Part shown: positions 35,090 through 44,800 of the stretch, one piece after another
Layout of the letters: the number at the start of each line of letters is the position of its first letter
Numbering within the stretch: position 1 is the first letter of the stretch
NCBI GenBank assembly: GCA_037176725.1
Contig: JAZBRS010000039.1
Coordinates: 29,858,001 to 29,922,000, forward strand
Source of the DNA: Posidonia oceanica
Taxonomy: Eukaryota; Streptophyta; Magnoliopsida; Alismatales; Posidoniaceae
Direction of reading: 5' to 3'
DNA: 64,000 nt
Position numbers and translations under genes: made by a program
Notes under the pieces: model-generated
Database searches by the model: none
What the model was told of the DNA's origin: nothing
The model's input: only the letters and a program-made list of their open reading frames with translations

Positions 35090-36240
35090 TCAGCATGTTC
35101 AGCTCTCCCTCTAGCAGATACAGCAGACAGCACAGTAGGCTCTGTGGCAGAACTGGCCAGCTCTCACACTTTTGCAGCCACATCTGCATCACAAGTACAG
35201 GCAGCAGCAGTACAGGAGTCAGAGACACTCCTTCTGGCAGAATCGGGCAGGCTACCAGCAGTCACAATCACACCGGTGCCACTGTCCCTCTCTCTGCAGA
35301 GGCAGTCAATCAATTCAGTCAGCAGCACAGCTCAGCCCACTCCTGCGGCCGCATCACTGAGAATGCAATCGGCACAGTCCGCTTCGCATCTTCCTGATGC
35401 CAAACAGCAACTCTCATGGCAGGACCCCATGGCATCAGAGGCTGCACTCTCACAGCCACGGCCAGTTGCAGAGGACCAACTAAGCGCCGTAGTCTCCCGA
35501 CCCTTGAACCCTCAAAAGAGCGCCTCTGCCTGCTCTCCACCTGCAACAGTGACCCTGGCAGCATATCCATCTGTGGCCCCGTTGACCAGTCTGTTTGGGT
35601 CTCCTACGCCAAAGCTGCCACTATCAGGCGTGCCCATGAGCCAGATCATGCAAATTCCCAGGGCAGCAATCCGCCTTGCAGCCGGGCCAGTGCCGCAGGC
35701 CCCCGACGCCTACTACGTCGACTCACCCTCAGACAAGGAGGAAGGAGTGGCGATAGAAGCCAAGGTCGATTCATGGATGTCCGACTTAGAGCTACTTTAT
35801 CAAGAACAACTCAAGTCGATAGCAGAAGACTTGGCAGAGCATCGAGCCGCAGAAAGGAAAGGGAAAGCCGTGGTTACGGACCCTCCTCTGCAAGAAGACC
35901 ATGCCTCTATCATGGTCCTGGAAGAAGGCTCGGCAGCACCGGACTCCCCTAGACCAGATGAGCTCATCACTCTCCGACCAGAAGGCGGGTCTAGGTGGTT
36001 TGTGCAACACATGCCTCACCGGAGCAGCATAGCGAGCGGTAGTGCCCAGATCAGCCGCCGGTCTGGCATACCCTCCCCAAGCACACTAGAAGACTCAGAG
36101 GAGGAAGCACTAGCAGTCTAAGCAGTAGTGGTAACAGAGCAGAAAGCAGAATCAGTAACAGAGTTGTTAGCAGCCTCAGTAGTAGAATCATCAGCAGTGT
36201 CAACAGCTGAATCAGCAAGGCCCCCCGCAACAGCTGCACA
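35090..36240 (+). pseudogene. Ser/Ala/Gln-rich linker replacing reverse transcriptase and RNase H
   Basis: Frame 2, the gag-protease frame, stays open from 35090 to TAA at 36119-36121 and then again to about 36240. It encodes a Ser/Ala/Gln/Pro-rich sequence with an acidic, probably coiled segment (YYVDSPSDKEE, DLELLYQEQLKSIAEDLAEH, about 35710-35850). No catalytic YxDD or RNase H motif is present in any frame. There is no independent ATG until 35363, so the segment was probably read as part of the polyprotein. 36122-36230 is a short imprecise repeat of GCAGTA/GTAACAGAG-like words. I cannot name a homologue. Confidence 0.6.
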
Positions 36241-36242
36241 AC

Positions 36243-37115
36243 ATGTCTTCGCCATGGCCTTTCTCCACCTGGGGGATCGATGTCATTGGCGCCATCCACC
36301 CAGCTGCTTCAAATGGTCATCGTTACATTTTGGTAGCGATCGATTACTTTACCAAGTGGGTGGAAGCAGCCTCTTATAAGACAGTCACCGCTGTGGCAAC
36401 AGAAAAGTTTATCAAGAACAATATCGTTGCCCGATATGGGGTCCCACACTCAGTCATCTCTGATAATGGCACAAACTTCATTGCCAAGAGGATCGAGGAA
36501 TACTTGCAGAGTCTCAAGATCAAGCATCATAGATCCTCGCCCTACCGGCCACAGATGAACAGAGCGGTGGAGTCTGCAAACAAGAACATTGTTAAAATCC
36601 TGAAGAAGTTAGCAGAAACCCACAAGGATTGGCATGACAAGCTCCCGTACGCGCTCTAGGCGTACAGGACATCAATCCGGACCTCGATGGGAGCCACCCC
36701 GTACTCTCTGGTGTACGGCATGGAAGCGGTGTTACCTGTTGAAGTAGAGATCCCCTCTCTACGGATCCTATGAGAAGCTGAGTTGGAAGAGGCAGAATGG
36801 GTCGAAGACCGCTGCGTCCAACTGAATTTGATCGATGAGCACAGACTGCAAGCTATGCATAATGCTCACTGCTACCAGAAGCGGATGGCCAGAGCATTCT
36901 TGAAGAAGGTCCAGCCCAGAAACTTTCAGCCAGGGGACCTTGTCTTGCGTGCCATCCATTTGCCTGACGGTCGAGGGAAATTCCGACCCAATTGGCGCGG
37001 CCCCTTTGTGGTCAAGCAGATCTTCTCGGGAGGCGCTATAACTCTTGAGGATATGGACCGGGTCGAGCAGTCCGAGCCCATCAACCTCTGCTATCTCAAG
37101 AAGTACTATCAGTAG
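36243..37115 (+). pseudogene. Integrase core and C-terminus, two in-frame stops
   Basis: Frame 3, so a frame change relative to the upstream linker occurs near 36230-36243. The catalytic core is recognisable: WGID (D13 counted from the ATG at 36243), DNGTNF (D74) and MNRAVESANK (E110), a DD35E spacing as in Ty3/gypsy integrases. The N-terminal HHCC zinc-binding part is missing. Stops are TAG at 36657-36659 and TGA at 36771-36773; between and after them the frame is homologous to the integrase C-terminal region ([11 protein letters not shown], then FRPNWRGPFVV and CYLKKYY before TAG at 37113). Integrase inserts element DNA into the host chromosome. This copy is very unlikely to be active. Confidence 0.85.
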
Positions 37116-38532
37116 CCGAAAGCGGCCCCGTTGCAGATGCCCTTCTCCCACCTACACACTTGCATTCTCACTTCTTGCATTCTCATCATACCTGCATCTT
37201 CTATCTATCCTGCTCATGCATCAACTCTCTTTCAATCATCATCGTCCTCCCTTCAAATTGTGCATTGCATCTTTGGCTCGGTGATGAGAACCGGAAGTGC
37301 TTGCCTGCTCTGGAAAGAGTCTGCCCTACCTCACCCGGCACTACTTAGATGTCTTAGCTAGTGAGGGAGCCACCACCAATCAGGACAGGCAAACTGCCTA
37401 ATCTCATAAGGACATACACTTCTGAGGGAGAAAAAATCTTAGGATGTGAGTCTGGAAAAAGTGAGAGTAGACACCTAGGCTTGGGCACGTTCAAGGAACA
37501 GAAGACGAAGACAGAAGCCGGCCCTAGAGATAGGGGTGTGCAGTCTAACCCTGCTCCTTCTACCCATCACATAGCAGACCCAAATCCCAGATCCATCACG
37601 ACTCAAGCACCCTTCTTTTGCCACCAAAATGGGGATAACAAAAGCCTGAAAAAAAAAAAGAGAAAAAGAAATCAAACAAGCAAAAAAAAAAGAGATAGAA
37701 CAAAAACAAAAAAAAGGGGGGGGGAAAGCAAAAGCAAAAAAAAAGAAGAAGAAAAAAGGGCAAGATTCAGCCCAAAAATACAGGCACCATCATCCCCCGT
37801 ACCTTACTAGAGACCTAAGGGTGTTAAGTTTTAAAAAGGGTCTACCACTTCCCTCCAAAAGCAAAACACTTACCTTCTCCCAAGCTAGGGGCGGAGAAAG
37901 ACTGCATACCTATGAGGGAGAAATCAAAAAAGAGAGCAGAAAGAGTAGGTGTAGGTCCTGAGAGTCCGGCAAATAGCCTGTCCCCACCACACCACCACCT
38001 GTACAAATGCCAACACCCGTTCCGGAGTGCCACCAGCGAGCCAAGAATCTAAGTAGGGCCCAGTGAGTCGGGGACCACTCCTTTTCCTTTGCAGCAGGCA
38101 CCAAAGCACTCCGTATGCTGAGGGCACCCAAGCATACTAATCACTTCATAAGCATACCGACCTGCATCATGCATACATGCACCTTCAATTATCCTTTCTT
38201 TCTTATCAATCGTCCCGCTCTGCAACTCGCTTCGACCCCGAGACAGTACTTCTTGCCTAGAGCGAGTTGACGCTGCTTGAGCTGCGCTGGTCCAGATCTC
38301 CTACCAGCCCTCGCCCCCGTATCCGCAAGACTGCTGCAGATTCCCTTTGCTTATCTTTGTTTAGCTGCTATGTTCTGATATCAACTGCTAGATGCATATT
38401 GAACTACATTATCAGCCTCAGATTCTGCTCTCTGTCAGAGATTACATGCCTACGAGATCTGACTGTTTACAATGTTGATAACAGGTACCTTCAAGTCCTG
38501 CAACTACCTGCTTACATTCTGCGATCTGCGCA
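37116..38532 (+). mobile_element. Spacer between integrase and the accessory ORF
   Basis: No credible coding frame. It contains a purine-rich tract at 37647-37760 with long A runs and one run of nine or more G. 38460-38490 has possible splice-like words (AACAGGTACC) shortly before the accessory ORF, not proven. Confidence 0.6.
37647..37760 (+). other. Internal purine-rich tract
   Basis: Almost only A and G for more than 100 bases, including a G run near 37717-37726. It could be a slippage-grown simple repeat or an internal polypurine primer; the sequence alone does not decide. Confidence 0.5.
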
Positions 38533-39735
38533 ATGGGTTTCCCTACTCTGTTGACTCCAGCGCACTGCTCGGAGACCCTGCGAAAATGGATAGGCGAGCT
38601 TACCCAAGAAGACTGCGAAAAGCTACACGTGTGGGGCATTCCAACCAAGCTGTTGAGGGCTGCTGATGTGGAAGTAAGCCGTCATCTTCTGTGTGCCACC
38701 GCAAGATTCTGGAAACCGGCGCACCACGTCTTTCGCTTTGGCAGAACTGAGCTTACACCCACACTAGAAGAAGTGCGTCGGATCTGCGGCTTCTCCAAGA
38801 TCATGGGGCCGCCTATCTTCATGAGGCGTGATGGATACCTTGAGGTCCTGAGCCAGCTGACTGGGCTCCCTACTCGAAGCTGCCAACGGAGACTGATCTG
38901 CACCAGCGGACCTGAACCTATGCTTCGCCTAGCGCACTTTGATGATGTCATGAAGAAGCGCGTCGAACTCGGAGATGAGCTGTGGCTCCGAGGATTTGTC
39001 ATCCGCTTCCTGGGCGAGCTGATCTTTACTCATGGCCGACTGACAGTGGCCATCGAGGTTGCAGAGATAGCACTTGTTGTAGTGACCCAGCACATAGACC
39101 TGGCACCAGTTGTTCTGGCGGAAACATACCGCGGGCTGGACCGCATCTCACATCGCTGCCGCCACTTCCACGGCTGCGGGGCACTCATACAAGTCTGGCT
39201 AGCTGCACACTTAGAAATGAACCTTCTGCGCCCCCAGGTGCATGCCTTCGAAGCCTACTGCAGCAGCGGCCGTGCCAAGACAGTCAAAAGCGTCAAAGAA
39301 GAATATGAAAGGCTATCAGCACTGACTGACGACGCAGTAACCTGGCGTATCGTCCCCTCTGTAATCGAGCCATTCACTGTCTTTTTCAGCGTGCGTGACA
39401 CGCGGCTGATCGTGCTGCCAGGATTCACGGTGGGTGTGGAATACCATCCCATCAGGGTTATGTGCCAATTTGGCTTCCAACAGGGCGCCTTTGTTGACAG
39501 CACAGCGCCCGAGCTTCTTCAAGCATACCCTCTCAGCACGACTGCCCCAACCAAGAAGCTGGCTGATCTGATGCAGCATGGGGTGCGGTCAACAGACATT
39601 GCAGCTGCGAGAGGTGTAGGATGCACCCCTGAATATGTGACTGAGGTCCAAGAGCTCTGGCCTGTCAATGAGATCCTGCCAGGCGGCCCCCTATTCCCCG
39701 ACTCCAAGCAGCCAAAGAAGGCCCGAACCGGCTAG
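38533..39735 (+). CDS. Intact accessory ORF, plant-mobile-domain-like (DUF7745-type) protein
   Basis: 400 codons from ATG at 38533 (G at +4) to TAG at 39733, uninterrupted. Residues 59-90 read FWKPAHHVFRFG, then ELTPTLEEVRRICGF, the signature block of plant-mobile-domain/aminotransferase-like (DUF7745) proteins, which are often linked to transposable elements. A hydrophobic helical stretch (about 150-190, LWLRGFVIRFLGELIF) and GCGALIQVWLAAHLEM (214-229) follow, also typical of these proteins. The C-terminus is basic (KQPKKARTG). There is no signal peptide or clear membrane anchor. It lies downstream of integrase in sense orientation, where some Tat-lineage elements carry an extra ORF. It is the only complete reading frame in an element whose polyprotein has several stops. 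Biochemical function is unknown. Confidence 0.75.
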   Translation: MGFPTLLTPAHCSETLRKWIGELTQEDCEKLHVWGIPTKLLRAADVEVSRHLLCATARFWKPAHHVFRFGRTELTPTLEEVRRICGFSKIMGPPIFMRRDGYLEVLSQLTGLPTRSCQRRLICTSGPEPMLRLAHFDDVMKKRVELGDELWLRGFVIRFLGELIFTHGRLTVAIEVAEIALVVVTQHIDLAPVVLAETYRGLDRISHRCRHFHGCGALIQVWLAAHLEMNLLRPQVHAFEAYCSSGRAKTVKSVKEEYERLSALTDDAVTWRIVPSVIEPFTVFFSVRDTRLIVLPGFTVGVEYHPIRVMCQFGFQQGAFVDSTAPELLQAYPLSTTAPTKKLADLMQHGVRSTDIAAARGVGCTPEYVTEVQELWPVNEILPGGPLFPDSKQPKKARTG

Positions 39736-40030
39736 ACACTTGTGCAAACATCATGTGGTCTTCTTTCAAGTTATGCTGTATATTTTGGCCTACCACAGGC
39801 ATGTACTCATCAAGTTCTTTCAATGAAAAACTGTTTCTGCTGTCCGCTTGTACTTCGACACTGTCTATTGCATTGCGTAATCATTGCCAACATCATCTTG
39901 GGCCCTCTGGCCAGACTTGCAGCCAACACAACGCAGGAAAGTCCTCAGCACCCACTCTGGAGTCCAGAACCTCTGCGGACCCGCGCCATCAAGCCACGCC
40001 ATCCAACGTCCCCAGCTGAGTCATCTTCAG

Positions 40031-40280
40031 CGGGCTGGCAACCCAAACTGCTCGACGATAGGTCCGTCAACCTGTCATCATCTGCGGGCTGGCACCCCAA
40101 ACTGCTCGGCGATAGGTCCGTCAACCTGTCATCTTCTGCGGGCTGGCACCCCAAACTGCTCGACGATAGGTCCATCAACCTGTCATCTTCTACGGGCTGG
40201 CACCCCAAACTGCTCGGCGATAGGTCCGTCAACCTGTCATCATCTTTTGCGGGCTGGTACCCCAAACTACTCGTCTGACA
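40031..40280 (+). repeat. 54-bp tandem repeat, about five copies
   Basis: CGGGCTGGCA starts at 40031, 40085, 40139, 40193 and 40250. Each unit contains GATAGG...CCTGTC (for example 40057-40076) and GGCA...TGCT inverted pairs. Confidence 0.9.
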
Positions 40281-40448
40281 AACACGTCAGCTTTGTCTTC
40301 ACCTTCTGCTTTTGATGCCAAGGACGCGCTGGCCAACCCCTAGTGTCATCCCGACACCAGGGGCATCTTTTGATCGCCCCTTGGTATCATCCTCCCCCTC
40401 TTTCCCCCATGATATTCCTGGTATCATGGGATGCTTCGCTCTCGCGAA

Positions 40449-41440
40449 ACCTCTTTGCCGGCCGATAAGTCCGATATCTTATCATCTCTCATCATTACCT
40501 CATCCCCTCTTTGCCGGCCGATAAGTCCGATATCTTATCACCTTTTCTTATCAATCAATCTCATCATTATTTCATCCCCTCTTTGCCGGCCGATAAGTCC
40601 GATATCTTATCACCTTTTCTTATCAATCAATCTCATCATTATCTCATCCCCTCTTTGTCGGCCGATAAGTCCGATATCTTATCACCTTTTCTTATCAATC
40701 AATCTCATCATTATCTCATCCCCTCTTTGCCGGCCGATAAGTCCAATATCTTATCATCTCTCATCATTATCTCATCCCCTCTTTGCCGGCCGATAAGTCC
40801 GATATCTTATCACCTTTTCAAACAATCAGTCTCATCATTATCTCATCCCCTCTTTGCCAGCCGATAAGTCCGATATCTTATCACCTTTTCTTATCAATCA
40901 ATCTCATCATTATCTCATCCCCTCTTTGCCGGCCGATAAGTCCGATATCTTATCATCTCTCATCATTATCTCATCCCCTCTTTGCCGGTCGATAAGTCCG
41001 ATATCTTATCATCTCTCATCATTATCTCATCCCCTCTTTGCCGGCTGATAAGTCCGATATCTTATCACCTTTTCAAACAATCTCTCATCATTATCTCATC
41101 CCCTCTTTGCCGGCCGATAAGTCCGATATCTTATCACCTTTTCTTATCAATCAATCTCATCATTATCTCATCCCCTCTTTGCCGGCCGATAAGTTCGATA
41201 TCTTATCATCTCTCATCATTATCTCATCCCCTCTTTGCCGGCCGATAAGTCCGATATCTTATCATCTCTCATCATTATCTCATCCCCTCTTTGCCGGCCA
41301 ATAAGTCCGATATCTTATCACCTCTCATCATTATCTCATCCCCTCTTTGCCGGCCGATAAGTCCGATATCTTATCATCTCTCATCATTATCTCATCCCCT
41401 CTTTGCTGGCCGATAAGTCCGATATCTTATCAATCAATCA
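40449..41440 (+). repeat. 56/72-bp tandem repeat, about 16 copies
   Basis: Units share CCGGCCGATAAGTCC and ATATCTTATCA. A short form (56 bp) and a long form (72 bp, with TTTTCTTATCAATCAATC inserted) alternate. Each unit has GATAAG pairing with CTTATC over an 8-nt loop (40464-40483 in the first). Confidence 0.92.
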
Positions 41441-41460
41441 ATCAATCAATCACTGCTCTT

Positions 41461-41812
41461 TCCGGTTGATAGGACCGTAAACTATCATCTTGGGCTGATC
41501 CCCGATCTGGCCCGCAGTTGTGTTATACGGCTGACATCCAGTAACTGTCCCTTGCAATTGCAGCTTCCAGTTGATAGGACTGTAAACTATCGCTCTAGTT
41601 GATAGGACTGTAAACTATCGTTCCAGTTGATAGGACTGTAAACTATCATTCCTTGGCTGATATCCGAAACTATCACCTGCAATTGCATTATACGGCTGAT
41701 ATCCAGTAACTATCCCTCATGATTGCGCTTTCCAGTTGATAGGGCTGTAAACTATCGTTCCAGTTGATAGGACTGTAAACTATCGCTCTAGTTGATAGGA
41801 CTGTAGACTATC
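41461..41812 (+). repeat. 28-bp hairpin repeat, left block
   Basis: Unit TTCCAGTTGATAGGACTGTA plus AACTATCG, 28 bp, interspersed with TACGGCTGATATCCAGTAAC variants. GATAG pairs with CTATC across 9 nt (41468-41486). It continues at 47758 beyond the nested LTR. Confidence 0.9.
41808..41812. repeat. Target-site duplicate, left, of nested solo LTR
   Basis: CTATC, repeated exactly at 47758-47762. CTATC is also the 3' stem of the repeat unit, so a chance match is possible, but the LTR termini fall exactly beside it. Confidence 0.85.
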
Positions 41813-44800
41813 TGTAGCAATCCCGATCGGAATCAGGCTCGCTATTAGCGGCGATTGGATCCGAGGAAGAGGCTCAACTCGAAAACACTTAAAATCGAGG
41901 AGAAAAGAGGAAGATAAGACAAATCAGAGTCGCCACCATGTCTATTAACGGAAGACAAGGAAAATCGGGGGAAATGCGTGGATTAAACACGCAAATCCAA
42001 GCAAGAAATGCAAAGCAATGCAATGCAAAAGAAAACAAATGCAAATGAATGCAAATGAGATGACTCTAGCCTAGGATAAGGGCAGTATGGTCATTGCGGG
42101 CCAAAAGACAGGGCAAGGACTCCTGTTACGTGCGGGGAAGGTGTTAGGCACCCCCGACACGCCCGAGAATCGGTCTTTCTAGGCTTACGCTCGCATACGC
42201 AGGGAAATGCAGGATTGAATGCCTATGTGCCTATAAATGCCTAAATGAATGCTCAAGGTGTGCTCTAAGTGGAGAGATGCAAAGCAAGGAAGTAAACGTG
42301 CTGTCTAAGTGCTCAGCTACACTGTCTGTATTCCGAACCGGGCGAAACCTGGCTCGTGAGAACTCCAAGCAGTAAGCATCACAGCCCTATATGCAAATGC
42401 AAGCGAAAAAGCAAAACAACGGCAAAAACATGCAATGCAATCGACATGTGAGAGAAAACGGCGTAAAACACGCAAAACGAGGCGAAAAACAAGAAAGCAT
42501 GCAAAACGGTGCAAAAATGACAAGATCGACACGCAAAACGAGCGAGAAAGCAATGCAGCACGCAAATCGGTGCAAAAGACGATGTTGGGCACGCAAAACT
42601 GTGCCAAAAACAGGGAGAGCGCGCAAAACGGCGCGAAAGACAAAGCAGGCATGCAAAACGGTGCCAAAAAGAGAGCAGGCATGCAAAACGGTGCCAAAAG
42701 CAGCGAGATAAAACCTCGAAAAGCTGTGCGAATGCAAATGCAAGGAAAAGATTAGAAGCAGTAAAAGGAGAAGTAGAACAACGTATGTGTGAGAACAGGC
42801 GCTGTCCGGGGCCACACAGAGTAGGTGTGAAGACCTACAAAGGGGAGGGTGAGCAAACGGAGGGATTACCACTCCTTTGTGACCGTTTCCCACTAAACCG
42901 TTCCATGGTGTGTCTCGCACGCTGCCCAAAGCTCGCGATGCGATCGGATCGTGGAAGAAAGGGGAAGAAAGTCGCATTAAGTGGTGAATCCAGGGAAAAA
43001 CTCAGCACAAAACACATGGAGAAACGCGAAACGGGGATCTAAGTTGCCAAGCAGAAAGGGGAGGTCCTATTCTACATGCTCAAAGAGACAAAAATCGAAA
43101 ACGAGGAAAACTATGCAAATAGCATGCAAATGAATGCAATGCAGGGGTTCAGGAGGACATACCTGGAAATCCAGGAGCCTGATCTGAGATCTGTCTAATC
43201 CATGCTGAAGAGCGCTTCGCTGCGGTCGCCTGGGCAGCTTACTTGAGAAGATCCAACGGCCGGATTGGAAAATATCGCAGCTTCAAGGCAGAAAGGCTAG
43301 AACAGGGGAGAAGAACAGATCTAGGTGTTCAGGAGGTCCTAGGGGTGTGCAAAAGGTCCTCCCAAGCGAAGGGGAGCTAAAGGTGCTTAGTGTGTGCAAA
43401 AGGATGCTAAAAATGCAAGACTAAATGGATGCAGAATGCATGCACAAGCAAGAAGAGACAAGGGGAAAAACTTGGAAAAGACAGGAGTTCAAAAGCATTT
43501 TTGGAAAAGAAAAGGGGCTAAATGCAAGTTTTCACAAAGGATGGGGTCCACAGAGAAGGGTTTTGAAAACAGGAGAGGGCAGAGGGTTATTTTGCAAAAG
43601 ACTGGGCTCAGAAAGCTATTTTGAAAAGAGGGCATGCATCAGAAGAAGTTTCGAAAACAAAAGAAGTCAGAGTGCAATTTTGGAAAAAACTGGGGTCTAA
43701 AGTGCAAATTTTCCAGAAAACAGGGTTCTGGGGAGTCCGAGGATGCTAATGGAGGGTCTACGTGCAATTTGGCAAGCATAGGAGCTAAGATGCAACTTCA
43801 GGGGCAAAACAGTCTTTTTACATGGTTTTTAAAGGATGCAAGGACCTATGTGTGATTTTTGAATCATGCAGGGGTCAAATATGCAATTTTATATGCAAAA
43901 CATGCTCTGAAATCAAAAGACAGAACTGATGTGCAATTTTTGGAAAAAACAGGGGCCAAAATGCAATGCAATAAGCAAAAATGCATGCAGGATGGTTACT
44001 GTCCATTTAAAATGGACCTAAATGCAAAAATGCAAAACCAGGAGGCGAAACATGCAATGCAGTATGCAAAAATCAAAAATAAAACCTAAGTTTCTACAGT
44101 GCATGGACCTAAGTGCAAAATCAGAAACATGCAGGGGGCCAGAATGCAATGCAATATGGCAAAATACATGCAAATAAATGAACTGATTTAAAGCAGGACC
44201 TATATGCAATAATTGAAAATAGAGGGGCTGATGCATAAAATTTTACAACTAAACAGCACAGTAAAAGGACCAAAATGTAAAAACAGAAAACTACAAACAT
44301 TTCACGCAATTTAATATGATTTCAGTTCAAAAAACAGCAGATTAAATCAAATAAGGACTGGAATGCAAAATATCAAGAACTTAGACCAGATATGCAATAT
44401 TTACCAGAAAACTAAGCTGAAGGAGAAATAAATCAACAGTAAAACGCCGGCGGCCATGGACACTGTAGCAGCAAGCTGCCAGCGTCCATGAACGCCGGCA
44501 CAGGGGGCTTGGGGATGCGCAGACCGGCGGGGGAGCTGCTCTTGGTCCTGACGGAGGTCGGACGGTGCTCGGCGGAGGTCGATGCGGACTGGAACGAGCT
44601 GGAGCAGTCGCCGAAGGTCTGCAGAGCTTCGGAAGCTTCGTCCGACCGATCGACGCAGCGACGCTGCGTTCTGAGGGCCGGAGAACGTTCCTGAGACCCG
44701 TGCGGACCTGAGGCAACAACCGGAGCTGCGTTCCGCTGCCCGGAGCGACGAGACGACCGGAGAACTGCGCCGGAGAAGACGACCGGAGCGGCGAGCAGAA

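Larger units (their letters stand above)
39736..41812 (+). mobile_element. 3' untranslated region of the main element, left part
   Basis: Made mainly of three tandem arrays (54 bp, 56/72 bp and 28 bp units), each encoding small hairpins. Open frames here (for example 40431-41304) come from the repeats. It is interrupted by a solo LTR at 41813 and resumes at 47758. Confidence 0.8.

Noticed and set aside
40449..41440. Array with a CRISPR-like look (short inverted words in direct repeats)
   Set aside because: Units are contiguous without unique spacers, the context is a plant retroelement 3' region and no cas genes exist.
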